A stretch of 64,000 nt of DNA from Amphiura filiformis (taxonomy: Eukaryota; Echinodermata; Ophiuroidea; Amphilepidida; Amphiuridae). Position 1 is the stretch's first letter. Every line of letters starts with the position of its first letter. A program made the translations under genes and the position numbers. The stretch spans positions 62,326,735-62,390,734 of the forward strand of contig NC_092628.1 of assembly GCF_039555335.1 (NCBI RefSeq). The letters are read 5' to 3'. The notes beneath the pieces are model-generated. The model did not search any database, was not told the DNA's origin, and saw nothing but the letters and a program-made list of their open reading frames with translations. Positions 1-10,660 of the stretch are shown piece by piece.

Positions 1-544
1 TTACTTAAAAGTTGACGCAACGACTTATATCAACTTTTTAAGTAATGCCAACAAAGTTCGGAACTTTTTGAGCTTTTTCAGCATTTTTTAAGTTCGGATA
101 ACTAAAATTTTGTTTTGGCAACTTTTACACTATTTTTGAGTTGTCCAAACTTACTCCTTTTGAATTGTGCCAACAAGGCGAACAAGTCATTTCTATGAGT
201 GTAGACTAGTAGACTAGTCAGTGAATTCCATGGCTTGGAGTGCATGAATGTAGTTGAATAGAACTCAGGACGAAGCATACAGTACACTGACATAATATTA
301 TGAGCCAAGTTTTGGTCTAACCCAACTTCTTGCATGCCAATCTGGCAACAAATAGCAGTATGAGCCCAAATTAAAGATGTTATTAGACATAAATTCCGCC
401 AACATTGGGTGTAATAAATAAAGTTATTAAAAGATAAGAGACCCACATAGCACCCGAATGGGCTATTTTTTAAGTGCAAATTTGCCGTGGCAAAAAAATC
501 CCATAATAATTGCTTGAAAAATTTGAAATTATATTTCGATTCAG
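1..544. other. Intron sequence upstream of the first visible squalene-monooxygenase-like exon
   Basis: No coding exon is recognisable here. The stretch is AT-rich and opens with an 18-base imperfect palindrome (1-46, TTACTTAAAAGTTGA facing TCAACTTTTTAAGTAA). It should be intron of the gene that continues at 545, because that exon starts inside the protein and not at an initiator Met. Confidence 0.5.
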
Positions 545-757
545 AGCACATGAAGAAGCCAGTGATGGAAAGTATTGCCGATGGTCTACGTGTTGTGAGA
601 TGTCAAAGAATGGCAGCCAACTTTGACGTAACACCAGGACTGCTGATCCTAGGTGACGCCCTGAATACCCGTCACCCTGTTACAGGATCCGGCATGACAG
701 TAGCTCTGAATGATGTCCTTTTTTGGTGGAAAGTATTCACCAATATTCATGATCTCA
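545..757 (+). CDS. SQLE-like exon with GD FAD-binding motif
   Basis: The acceptor is CAG at 542-544 and the donor is GTAAGT at 758. The exon enters in phase 1 and leaves in phase 1. It encodes the LGDALNTRHPVTGSGMTVAL segment, in which the GD and RHP residues bind FAD in this family. A start after the AG at 546 would also be possible. Confidence 0.75.
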
Positions 758-3700
758 GTAAGTATTTTCATGGAACTATAACCTAATCATAAAAACATTG
801 CTTTGGATTTTTTGGTCATTTCGTGGAGACATTGTTGGTTTTTAAATCGTTATTTAATTTTGATTTTTCTTCGTTTAGCTAATGATGAAGCTATTATGCA
901 GCAGAAACTCATCTTTCGAAAGGAACGAGTGAAGTATTCTTACGTTATCAACGTGGTTGCCGAAATAAACATACTCTTGATAAATGATCACGACCGTAAG
1001 TGCACCAGCCCAGTAGCTTGAGATTTAAATTTATTAAAATATATCATTTTAGGCAACAAAAAAAAAAAGATAGTATGTCTCAGACACATTTGATTAAAAA
1101 AGCTAAGTGCTATGCCTTCTTTCTTTTGTTGAGAAAATGAGCTATGCGATATTCCATTTTTTTACGGTCAAGGCACAATTTATGTACTTTTTGATATTCA
1201 ACAACGAAACATAGTAAGCTATAGTAATACATACACAATGAAGTTTTGTTTGTCTCCTTTACAATCATGGCGAAATGTGTACTACCCCCCATGCAAAAAA
1301 AAAATATGATACTAAAAATATCAACAACAACAAAAGGAATATCGGGCAAAAAAAAAAAAAAAAAAATTACGGCCAACGCAGAGACAGATCTTTTTTGGGC
1401 CATAAAGCCATATTATAACATTTGCTGAGGAGAACGCCCTCAGTATTTTTCTTTTTTTACATGATTATATTGTACTTTATTAAACTAACATACCTTGCAA
1501 AAATCAAGATTATAGGTGCTGTAGTTTTGTCAAAATCTGACATTTTGAATATTCAGACGTGCTACGCGATTCTTTCATCATTTTAGATGTCAGCTTTCTT
1601 GTGCGATATACGTGAGCATATGTTATGAAATCTTAATTTGTCTTACACCTATATTCTGCATGTTCTTTATTCATCTTTTTTTTCTGCTTAGCTCTACATG
1701 AATGGTATGAAAGAGGGTGGTGATGGGGGGGTGTTGTGTTTGTATGTATGTAATTGGTGTTTTTTTTATTAGATAAATTATGAAACTTAGTTATTAGGTT
1801 AAGGGGGTGTTTGTTCAGGCCTTTTTGGCCTTCTGAGCATCTCCTCATTCAAATGTGTATGTTTTGCTGTTATTGTATTGTTGTATTTTGAATGAAATAA
1901 AGATGATTGATTGATTGATGGAAGATCTAAGCACATTTCGATGTTTCAGTTTCATGCATGCCACCATGATCATGATCTTCTAGCCCCTACTTGTAATGCA
2001 TCTCATACGGTTCTTTTGATTCAAAAAATGATTTGATTTATCATTGTCTACTTCATTTGAACTATTTTTACAGCAAGTACCGTGGCTCTTCAGCACCAAT
2101 TGCTCAAACTTTTTCGTGAAGTAGCCAAAGCAGAGGGACCACAACATACGATGGAAGCTGCTACCAACACTATTGGCGGGCTATATGGGGGGTAATTATG
2201 CACATAAGAGTTTTTTCCCATTATAGGCACATGTAAAAACACCCCACACGATTTCGTCAATTCTCTCTTTTTTGCGCATACAGGCTGTATCATACAATTG
2301 CAATTTCGTTTCTGCCATTATACAATAGCGATTTCGTTTCTGGCATTGTATAATTGCAATTTCGTCTCTGGCATGATACAATTGCAATTTCGTTTCTGGC
2401 ATTATACAATTACAATTTCGTTTCTGGCATTATACAACTGCAATTTCGTTTCTGGCATGCAATTGTAACTTCGTTTCTGGCATTATATAGTTGCAATTTT
2501 GTTTCTGGCATTATACAACTGCAATTTCGTTTTTGGCATTATACAATTGCAATTTTGTTTCTGGCATTGTATTTTTATAATATGCTAAATAAGAAATCAT
2601 CAGAAGCACTTAAGTTTTGACGAGCAAGCGGTACCACAAGCTCGATTCGGTCCCAACCACCGAAGTAAAATAGCTACTTGTATTGTGCAATGGTATTGTC
2701 ACGGATGTTGTATTTCTGTATAGAACAATTGGGACACAGAAAACACAATTATTAACAATTAACACAGCTAGCGCTATGTACCTTGATGTTTAAAGGATGT
2801 CTCTGGCAATCACAACATTATGCCTTATGTCTGGCGACATAGTACGTCTTTTCTGATAGGCTGAACATCAACGCCATAAATACTGGCGTTAAATTTTGCT
2901 GTCAATTAACGCTGGGCTTCAGCGCATGCAGTGGTTGGTGGACAGCTATGCGGTTACATAAATCCACACAATGTAGGCTACGTGAGTACGCGCTGCAAGT
3001 CGCGTACATAAAAGGCGATATCGGCCGATCGGCGCCTCAGTGGCTGCTCTTAGCTAGCGTACATTTTTCATTTGCGGTATCTACAAAGACTACAAATAGT
3101 GTCACTTACACAAGTCACGTCCTGTAGCCAATTGAAAACAGTTTTATTTGGAAATCCATTAACCAATCAGCGATTGTAATTTCAGGGTTGTCGCTAGACG
3201 GTGTGTTTAGTGACGGAGGAACACAAACCGGCTGGGACCGAGACAAGCTCTCCACATACGATATTCAAAATTCCCGCGCCGAAATTGTCTTGTGCAATGA
3301 CGTCATGGGTACTTGTGCTCAATTGTTGTCAGCCTTCATTGTATTACTGGGACGTCATTGCACTGGACAATTTCGGCGTCCGGGAATTTGGAATATCGCG
3401 TGTTGAGAGACGACTGTATTAATTTGTTTTACGTTCAATATAAGTTTGTTTCAAATAAAACCATGATTCGTGCTTGATAATTAATTTTCTATTTAGGCCA
3501 AAAAATAATGGTTTGTCTCAAAGCTCACGAGTGGTTTGAAAACAAATGCGAAATGCGATTTTTTATTTTATTTTTTATTCCCGACTTTTTTCATGGTATT
3601 TGGAGAAAAAAATCGGAATTTTGCCGAATTTTTCTGGAAAAACTATAAGGCATAATGTTGTGATTGCCGGAGACACCCTTTAAGCAGGTAAAAACTCAAA

Positions 3701-6700
3701 CTATGTGTACGTTTTCTGTCTTTGTATTATATTTCTATATCCGAGGCGACATGGCAAACTATGGGTAGCGTGGACGAGTGGTCCAATGCGCTGTATTCTG
3801 TCGCTATTCCGACAATAGTCGTTAAGGGCGAAGTGCGGCGTGGGTTCGAGTTTATCTCAACTTGTCATCCTTTTAGGGAAATCGGCCTAGGCAAATTTAT
3901 GTATGGCGTAGAGTGGTGTGGCTTGGTTAATTTAAGCGTCAAGAAAACGAGTTTAGCCACTTTTGGCATGTTTGTATAAAATTATGTGTATAGTGTGAAG
4001 TAAAACCTATTGGTATTGTTATCATGCAAGCGCACCAACGAGGAAAAAATGCCGTTTATATAATATTAATTATATTTTCTTCATTTACTTAAAGGAGGAT
4101 TTCGTGATCCTAGCATCCTCTTTTTATGACATTTTTCAGTAGATATACACGAAAAAAGCCTATTCCCAAAATTTCAGTTGATTCCGATTTTGGGTTTGCG
4201 AGTTTTGTGTATTACACTGCTTCATAGGCCACTGTTGTAATTTCGTTCTGGTATGAAATTCAAATTTCACGAGATTTTTACTAAACGAATTAATCTGCAA
4301 GAAATTTTTTGCATAAACATTATAGCAAGAGGTGGTATGATTAAAAACTTTTGTTGAGAAAAGTGGCGGAGGGGGGATGAGGTTGTAGATCACGAAATGC
4401 CCTTTTTAAAGTACTTCATTAAAAAGCATGTTATTTTCATATTTTTATTTAGAATTCATGAAAAACAACCTCACTGCTCATCCTTGATGAAAATATAAAA
4501 AGCGTTCACTGCCATAAAAGTCAGTTTCTGCTTCTGCTAGCTCTTCTGGTGTAGCGTAGTGACATAAACATGTAAAGGTTAACACCCCCCCCCCCCTCCA
4601 AAACATTCGGTTGCATTAACATTTCCACGGTTTGAAAAATTCAAAACCTATGAAAAGAGGAACCATAATGGGATTGCCACGGGCTACCCAAGTTGACCTT
4701 TTCGCTTAAGTGTTAGGGGCTGTGCAATAATTATGAGCCCTGGGGAGGGTAAAATTGGGGGTGGGGGGGCAAGAATTTTTGGCGAGACGAAAGGGGGGCA
4801 AGCAATTTTGGCAAGCCGAGAGGGGGGGCAAGCGATTTTTGGCACGCATTCACGGGGCACCTTTTTAATAAAATGCTTTAAAAAGGCTTAGGAAAACGGT
4901 ACGGAAACGCTTAAATATGCAAATTTTCCTGCTCGCTGCGCTCGCAACATACATCTAGACCATTTAAAGTTTGGAATTTGGGATCCCAAAAATTTGGCAT
5001 GTTCAAGGGGGGGCAAAGAATTTTTGGCGGGCCGAGGGGGGGGGGCAAGCGGTTTTTGGCGGGCCGAGAGGGGGGCAAGCGATTTTTGGCGAGCCGTTCG
5101 AAATTTTACCCCCTGGGGCTGATAATTATTGCACAGCCCCTTACAGATAGGTCAAACTAAACTCTTTCCGAATCCTAAAAGTGGCCAAAGAAATATTGAA
5201 ATTCCACCCCTATATCGAGAAACGTCCCTTTAAATTAAGAAATTTAACCACTTCACCCAAGTATTTTCTACATGCAGCGAGTCCAAACTGGGTACTCTCA
5301 AATTGACCTAAAATACCTCTCAGATCTGCACTATCTTACTGTCCTTGAAGATTGTTTCAGATCTTGATTAAGATATTTCTTGGACCCAAACATTCAACAT
5401 TTTTTTGTAAAAACCCCTATGGTACCGGGGGCATGCCTTTGAGTGGTTCATGAGTTAACTTTGTTGTTTATAATGATCACATATCGTCACTGAGTTCTGT
5501 TCAATGTGGTGTTCCACAAGTATCGGTTTTAGGTCCGACACTACACCAGGCACAAAAAGAAACTCGTCAGTTATATTCATCCTTGCTGTTCATAACTTGA
5601 TCATTTTGGATTATTCTGAAATATACATTTTGATAATTGGACTTTGCTTTCTCATTTGACACCCTGTTCGTGAAAAACGAACAAGAATTGACCAAGATAT
5701 GCGCCTCCAAAGCCTCAAACCCCAAAATCAAAAGTTGTATTTTCAACGATTTTCAATGGGAACGCATCGTGGCCAATTAATAAACCACACAGTGTAATTC
5801 AGGCACAATTGAATCGTTAAAATTGCAACTTTTCATTTTGGGGTTTGAGAGTTTGAGGCGCATATCTTGGTCAATTCTTGCTCAATGTTCACGAACAGGG
5901 TGTCAAATGAGAAAGAAAAGTCCAATTAACAAAATGTATATTTCAGAATAATCCAAAATTATTAAGTTATTGAACAGCAAGGATGAATATAACTGACGAG
6001 TTTCTTTTTGTTAGTTAGGGGAAAAAGTTCACTTTGGTGACCACTCTCTGGCTAGTAAGGTTTGACGATTGATTCGACTTCTATGGACCATTTAGAAAAA
6101 AAATAGCCACCATGTCCCTCGCGAAAATCCCGGATTTCTTGGGGTCGACTTACCGCAAAAAGTGTCTTTGTACACGATTTTAGGTAATCTGGTTCAAAAC
6201 TTATTTTTTTCAAGATGGCGCCGGCGGCCACCATCTTGGATTTCTGGGTAAATATGAGTTCGTAATGTCAAAGTAATGTCAAATTTGAAATCCTTGTGGT
6301 CGACTTATCCAAAAAGTGTCTTTGTACACGATTTAAGGTCCTCTTGTTCAAAACTAAATTTTTCAAGATGGTGCCAGCCACCATCTTGGATTTCTGAGTG
6401 AAAATGATGCCGTAATGTCAAACTAATGTCAGAATCGGAATCCTTGTACTCGACATATCCGAAAAAGTGTCTTTGTGCATGATTATAGGTGCTCTGGTTC
6501 AAAACTTAAATTTTCAAAATGGTGGTGGCGGCCATTTTGGATTTTGGCCTCTAGCGAAAAGCGCCGGGATTTTCGCGAGGGACATGGTGGCTATTTTTTT
6601 TCTAAATGGTCCATAGAAGTCGAATCAATCGTCAAACCTTACTAGCCAGAGAGTGGTCACCAAAGTGAACTTTTTCCCCTAACTATGTGCCTGGTGTATA

Positions 6701-8933
6701 TATCTTATATTTTTATATTTAAAAATATTTTCCTCCAATATACCTTCATCTTCTTTACTTATGCTGATGCTATAAATATCATTGTCTCGAATCACGATTA
6801 TTTTTGTTCTAAAAAACTCAATTCACGGTTACTTTACCTGCACGTCTCAATTATATCGCCCTTACAATATTAATCTTGCCAGAAACAATTAAAAGACGTA
6901 ACAGTGCCCTTTATGTTTATTATGAAATTCAACCGATGCCAAATCCCAATATACCTTCAAACATTATAGGGGCATTTCGTGATCCACAGCCTCACCCCCC
7001 CACATTTCAAAAAAAAAGTTGAGATTTTTACACCACTGGATACCTCTGGCTACATAATGTTTATGTACCAAATATTTCTTGCAGATTAAGGGCTGGGGTA
7101 TGAACGTTTGGACAGTATTTATTTTGGGACATTAGAGCACATCAGACATATCGAATTGCATTCTGAATACGAAGAATGTCATTCTGATATCAAATAATTT
7201 TGATTTTTGAAATTTGCAATTTAATACACATTTTATGGCAAATCATTAAAAATTGATATTTTTGATATTTAACAGTACTTGAAGTAAACTTTATAAATCT
7301 GATGCTTTATACTTAAAGTGTATGTAGGTGCGATGAAAAGCCGACGATCAATTGAAAATTTTGACCTTTCGTATTGAAGATATGGATTTTTTTCCCCAAA
7401 ACACCAAAAAAAATTAGGTCTTTTGGGGAAAAAAATCCATATCTTCAATATGAAAGGTCAAAATTTTCAATTGACCGTCGGCTTTTCCTCCCTGCTACAT
7501 ACACTTTAAGAATATATCATTAGATTTATATAATTTACTTCGAGGACTGTTATATATCAAAAATTTGAAAAATATCAAATTTTTATAATTTGTCATAAAA
7601 TTTGTATTATATTGTGATTTTTAAAAATGAAAATTATTTGATATCAGAAAGACATGCTTCGTATTCAGAATGCAATTCGATAGGTCTGAGGTGCTCTCAT
7701 GTCCCACAAAAAATACTGTCGAAACGCAATAAACGCCCATTTTGGATCCCTTAATTCGTTTAGCAAAAATATCGCCAAATTTGAATTTCGTTCTGGTGCA
7801 CCAGAACGAAATTATAACACATTGTCTATGGAGCAGTGTAATACACATAATCATGCATAACTCGCACACGCAAAACCTGAATCAACTGAAATTTTGGAAA
7901 TAAGCTTTTTTCATGGATATCTACTGAAAATGTCATGAAAAGAGGATGCTAGGATCACGAAATCCTCCTTTAATAGGCCTACAAGTTAAATTTTCCGTGC
8001 AGTACAATAAGTTCGAATTATGAGACTTATTACTACATGTAATAAATCGGTGTCTGTCTGCGCATATCTCGTCAGTCCTTTGACTTGCACTCCTACCTTG
8101 TCTCATTTGTCCCATAATTTCTTCACTTTCATGGCAGTAGCGTAGCCAGCGAGGGGGGGGGGGCAGGGCAGAGTGCACCCCCTGACAAAAAAATTAAAGA
8201 AAAAGTGGCCCTCTGACAAAAAATGAAAAAGAAAATCAGGAGGGCAAAGGAAAAGAAAAAGGGCAAGGAGCTCCTTTTCTAGCAAATTTCAGGGCCAAAA
8301 TAGTGTAAAATACAAAATTTTTCCTCGCTACGCGCGCACATTGTAACAATAAAGCCCTTTTTTAGCCGGGTAATGGGCGAAAATAGTGTAAAATACCATT
8401 TTTTTCGCGCTACGCGAACACATCATCCCAATAAGGCCCTTTTCGGGAAGCTCGAAGACATACAGTCTCTATGTATTGTATGATGCAACTGCAATTTTTT
8501 CGTCTGTGCCCCCAAAATTTTATTTTGCCCCCCCCCCCCCGACCAAGAAAGCTGGCTACGCCCCTGCCATCATGGTGGCCAATTTATTCGAATTTGGTTT
8601 AGCTGCCATGCAATTATTGTTTCCATTCTCATTGTATTAATTTGTACCAAAGCATGATGAAATAAAAGAAAGGTTTACTAGGATAATTTTGTTCAAAAGG
8701 AAGTCCACTGATTGTACCTCCTAACCATTATACCATCGATTACTTTGTTGTGTTTATGCAGGACTATAACGGATCCCAACGTGATGCAGAGTGTACTAGA
8801 TAGTCTTCTCGAGCGTACTGTGAAGGAAATCTATAAGACCCGACCATATCTCTCTGCGGTGTGGGAGTCCATGCAGGTCCGAAGAAAATGGAAGGCCATG
8901 TGTAGTGTCATGCAATTGGAAGCAATGTCCTAA
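545..8933 (+). CDS. Squalene monooxygenase-like FAD-dependent enzyme, C-terminal four exons (gene partial at left edge)
   Basis: The visible exons are 545-757, 879-995, 2074-2191 and 8762-8933. Junction phases are 1, 1 and 2, and all three joins keep the frame open to a TAA at 8931-8933. The first exon carries GLLILGDALNTRHPVTGSGM, matching the family's second FAD-binding signature (GDAxNMRHPLTGGGMTVA). Squalene monooxygenases oxidise squalene to 2,3-oxidosqualene at the ER membrane, in sterol synthesis. The next exon (LIFRKERVKYSYVINVVAE) aligns with the conserved block containing FYWARK in the human enzyme. The last two exons do not resemble the human C-terminus, which is hydrophobic and membrane-associated. 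Here the tail is charged and ends in QLEAMS. So this is a divergent member, or a relative with another substrate. The N-terminal FAD domain lies outside the window. The gene converges with CPSF6. Confidence 0.75.
879..995 (+). CDS. SQLE-like exon, helical segment after the FAD domain
   Basis: The exon follows a TTTAG acceptor and ends at donor GTAAGT (996). It enters and leaves in phase 1. It encodes NDEAIMQQKLIFRKERVK and then a hydrophobic stretch, YSYVINVVAEINILLI, at the place where squalene monooxygenases have the FYWARK block. Confidence 0.65.
996..2073. other. Intron of the SQLE-like gene
   Basis: This intron of about 1.1 kb holds long A/T homopolymer runs (around 1057, 1295, 1350, 1446 and 1678). 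Its right half contains a LINE-type 3' tail, listed separately. I see no other coding potential. Confidence 0.6.
1640..1920 (+). mobile_element. 3' tail of a truncated non-LTR retrotransposon (LINE-like)
   Basis: The sequence includes the short palindrome CAGGCCTTTTTGGCCTTCTG and ends in AATAAAGATGATTGATTGATTGATG. That is an A-rich end with short tandem GATT copies, typical of 3' ends of CR1/L2/RTE-type LINEs. No reverse transcriptase is left, so the family assignment is open. Confidence 0.5.
2074..2191 (+). CDS. SQLE-like penultimate exon
   Basis: The acceptor is TTTTTACAG and the donor is GTAATT (2192). It enters in phase 1 and leaves in phase 2. It encodes STVALQHQLLKLFREVAKAE followed by GPQHTMEAATNTIGGLYGG. 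It can be placed loosely on the human SQLE segment containing HQLRKACFLYFK, but similarity is weak. The call rests mainly on splice sites and matching phase. Confidence 0.6.
2290..2573. repeat. Minisatellite, about 28-bp unit, roughly ten copies
   Basis: The unit is approximately TTCTGGCATTATACAATTGC plus AATTTCGT. Copies differ by single substitutions, and one has an internal deletion near 2450. The open frame across it is a by-product of the repeat. Confidence 0.9.
2794..3679. mobile_element. TTAA-flanked non-autonomous DNA transposon (piggyBac-like MITE), 886 bp
   Basis: The ends are inverted repeats of about 36 bp. The left end is AGGATGTCTCTGGCAATCAC, and the reverse complement of the right end is AGGGTGTCTCCGGCAATCAC. 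Both ends are flanked by TTAA (2790-2793 and 3680-3683), the target used by piggyBac transposases. Inside, 3253-3306 and 3350-3400 form a second inverted pair. The stretch 3496-3650 is similar to the element at 11157-11413. No transposase is present. Confidence 0.75.
4093..4405. mobile_element. Inverted-repeat element 'X', intact copy, TTAA-flanked
   Basis: The left end is AGGAGGATTTCGTGATCC. The right end reads GATCACGAAATGCCCTTT, its imperfect inverse. TTAA lies on each side (4089-4092 and 4406-4409). A reverse-oriented relative lies at 6968-7969 and carries an insertion. This copy has the uninterrupted site. Confidence 0.65.
4716..5140. mobile_element. PIF/Harbinger-like MITE, 425 bp, TTA target duplication
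   Basis: The left end is GGGGCTGTGCAATAATTATG, and the reverse complement of the right end is GGGGCTGTGCAATAATTATC. It is flanked by TTA at 4713-4715 and 5141-5143. Inside are several copies of a G-rich motif, 'GGGGGGCAAGCGATTTTTGG'. The 3-bp TTA target and G-starting ends fit PIF/Harbinger non-autonomous elements. Confidence 0.75.
5554..6011. repeat. Long palindrome, arms about 200 bp
   Basis: The left arm starts AAAAAGAAACTCGTCAGTTA and the right arm ends TAACTGACGAGTTTCTTTTT. The arms also share a CCAAGATATGCGCCTC / GAGGCGCATATCTTGG core. It sits inside the left end of the element at 5544-6696. Confidence 0.8.
6144..6540. repeat. Tandem repeat of about 153 bp, 2.6 copies
   Basis: Units begin near 6144, 6299 and 6449. 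Each contains AAGTGTCTTTGTACACGAT (third copy GTGCATGAT), GGTTCAAAACT (TGTTCAAAACT in the second) and a short hairpin (CAAGATGG...CCATCTTG). The third copy is partial. Confidence 0.8.
6968..7969. mobile_element. Element 'X', second copy in reverse orientation, interrupted by a 661-bp insertion
   Basis: The left end is AGGGGCATTTCGTGATCC and the right end is GATCACGAAATCCTCCT, the inverse of the copy at 4093-4405. The TTAA flank is intact on the right (7970-7973) and degraded to TTAT on the left. The middle is split at 7086-7754 by a palindromic TTAA element. Confidence 0.7.
7090..7750. mobile_element. Palindromic TTAA element (piggyBac-like MITE) inside element X, 661 bp
   Basis: The element is nearly all palindrome. 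It has a GGACAGTATTTATTTTGGGAC arm near the left end, its inverse near the right end, and a centre near 7415. TTAA lies at both borders (7086-7089 and 7751-7754). The sister copy of its host (4093-4405, around 4287-4300) reads AACGAATTAATCTGCAAG, with a single TTAA at the matching place. A truncated relative is at 31171-31364. Confidence 0.85.
8135..8566. mobile_element. hAT-like MITE, first copy, 432 bp
   Basis: The left end is CAGTAGCGTAGCCAGCG, and the right end reads GCTGGCTACGCCCCTG. It is closely related along its length to 44816-45242, which has an exact 8-bp duplication. Here the flanks no longer match exactly. C/G homopolymer runs mark both terminal regions. Confidence 0.8.
8762..8933 (+). 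CDS. SQLE-like terminal exon
   Basis: The acceptor is TTTATGCAG. The first base completes a GGG codon left by the previous exon (phase 2). The exon then encodes TITDPNVMQSVLDSLLERTV and a basic tail ending VMQLEAMS before TAA. This tail is amphipathic and charged. It is not the hydrophobic C-terminus seen in vertebrate squalene monooxygenase. The exact phase match supports the join. Confidence 0.6.
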
Positions 8934-8990
8934 CATTATAATATTTCCCTTTATACTATGCCAGGTATAGACCGGGCACAAAAACACACA

Positions 8991-8996
8991 AATAAA
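8991..8996 (+). terminator. Possible polyadenylation signal of the SQLE-like gene
   Basis: AATAAA lies 58 bases after the stop codon. No other evidence is visible. Confidence 0.5.
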
Positions 8997-9216
8997 CACA
9001 CAAAAAGCACACACTATATGATTCCTTGTGCATTAAAGTGAAGAAGTTTTATTTGTTACAAACATCACAATTACTTTACGGTCCATAGGTGCACAATTTA
9101 CTAAATAATTAGACTTGTCTAGAGGATTTATTCCCCTGAATGAAAGAGGGTTGTATAAGGTTGGTATCCTAATAAAACCGGTATTACATTATAAATTTTT
9201 CCTTGAAACATAAGTA

Positions 9217-10031
9217 GCCCAGTCAAATTAAGAAAAAAATATGGGGTTAACCCACCACTAATTGTAAGTAACTGAATCGATATAATCACCATTCATTTCA
9301 GAAAAGCATATTAAATAAAGCAGTATGCAGACTTTTTAATAGACGTACAATATTGTATGTAACATATCTACGTTATTTAATCTATTGCTATTCTATTTCC
9401 AGTAATGTTTAAGTTCTAACGAAGATTTGATGACGTAAAATCGATAATATATTTCTACCAGAATCAAAATGATAAAAGTTGCTTTGTTTTGAATATTTTG
9501 TTACATAGATAACATCACAAAATAGGTCAAGGTCAACAGGGCTCAATGGATTTTGATCTTTTTTCACCATGTTACAAACCCCCTGACATATATGACATAC
9601 TATTCTTTTTCTTAAATGTTTTTGAAAGCTGAGCAATCTGAGATCATTGAATAATCAAAATCGAAGATTTTTTTCCCATTTTTGTCCCCTGTGGAATCCA
9701 CATTTTGACATTTGACCTTACCCCCTATCCGGGCCCCTATCACTCAAGAACTGTACATCAGAGATAGAGCAAACCCGGGAGAGCAAACTACACTTTTTCT
9801 CAATCCTCTACATTACACAGGGAAGCTAGGAGAGCAATATAGAGGAATACATTGGTATGGTTTTTAACAAAATTTGATTACCTTGGAAATTTCACCCCCA
9901 AAAAAAAAAAGCTCCCATTTTGGATTTATGCAGGACTTTCAATGTTTTTGTGTGAGCTTTTAGGAGATGGAGGCATGTGAAATGGATTCTGTTGCAATTT
10001 AATTGTGGGTGATTTCATAATTTGACTGGGC
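9217..10031. mobile_element. Possible TA-flanked inverted-repeat element, about 815 bp
   Basis: The left end is GCCCAGTCAAATTAAGAAA, and the reverse complement of the right end is GCCCAGTCAAATTATGAAA. TA lies immediately outside each end. The interior has no open frame of note. Confidence 0.5.
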
Positions 10032-10076
10032 TAATGCTAATCCAAACAGAGAACACAAAACAGGGAGACACTTTGG

Positions 10077-10340
10077 GAGCACGTGTGGCCGAGTGGATAA
10101 GGCGCCCGACTCATAATCCATAGGTTGCGAGTTCAAACCCCGCTTGTGCCAACGTGTTGTGTCCTTGGGCAAGGCACTTTATCCTCATTGCCTACTGGGG
10201 GATGGGGTTGGGTTGGATTGGATGTTTGTATAGTTGTTTGTTTCAATGTTGCAATATTGGCGCTGATTAAGCTGCTGCCTGCAAATTGCATTGTGGCTGT
10301 TTAGTTGTGTTTAATGTACAATTCTAGCAATTTGACCTCG
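10077..10340 (+). mobile_element. tRNA-derived SINE
   Basis: The head looks like a tRNA. Box A is TGGCCGAGTGG (10086-10096), the anticodon-like loop is CTCATAA, and box B is AGTTCAAACCC (10130-10140). The acceptor and anticodon stems do not pair properly, so this is not a working tRNA gene. The head is followed by GTGTCCTTGGGCAAGGCACT, which also occurs in the SINE at 54642-54961, and by a T/G-rich body. The 3' boundary is approximate. Confidence 0.75.
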
Positions 10341-10483
10341 CACGCGCTAGCAGTACACGCAACAAAAGATGTGAAGTTGTAAACAAGTTTCGTTCATTTT
10401 AGAAAAAGGGGAGTTTTTATTACCGTAACTTAATTTTTGCTTTAAAAAACAGTTAACAGTTATTAAAATAATATTTAACTAAG

Positions 10484-10660
10484 AATGAGAACAAATGATA
10501 GGAATTTTTATTTACTCCTCTACCTATGATAGACGACAGGCAGGTCCAATATTTTTATCGTAGTGCTGCGCCGGCATCCACTACTTAAAATATTGGACCT
10601 GCCTGTTGTCTATCACACGGTAGAGGATAGTCAAAATAAATATTCCTATCGTTTATTCTC
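10484..10660. repeat. Hairpin of about 177 bp
   Basis: GGCAGGTCCAATATTTT and AAAATATTGGACCTGCC are the inner arms. Outside them CCTCTACC faces GGTAGAGG, and GATAGGAATTTTTATTT faces AAATAAATATTCCTATC. The loop is about 35 bases. It is probably a foldback element or a young palindromic MITE. Confidence 0.8.

Larger units (their letters stand above)
5544..6696. mobile_element. Composite TA-flanked inverted-repeat element, 1,153 bp
   Basis: The outer ends are CACCAGGCACA and TGTGCCTGGTG, flanked by TA (5542-5543 and 6697-6698). A second inverted pair lies at 6014-6130 and 6560-6683 (GTTAGGGGAAAAAGTTCACT and its inverse). The left end is separated from its expected continuation by a foldback block (5554-6011). 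The composite is therefore best read as one element with another inserted in its left terminal repeat. Confidence 0.6.
2192..8761. other. Last intron of the SQLE-like gene, built largely from transposon copies
   Basis: This 6.6 kb intron contains at least eight repeat elements, listed individually, and no recognisable exon. The open frames in it fall inside inverted repeats or tandem repeats and look like chance frames. Confidence 0.6.

Noticed and set aside
2354..2620. An 88-codon frame (FRLWH/NFVSGI repeats)
   Set aside because: It is the translation of the 28-bp minisatellite.
3188..3422. Two overlapping 72-73 codon frames
   Set aside because: They lie inside the inverted repeat of the TTAA element and have no known domain.
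10077..10152. A functional tRNA gene with CAT anticodon
   Set aside because: The acceptor and anticodon stems do not pair, and it is followed by a SINE body shared in part with another SINE in the window.
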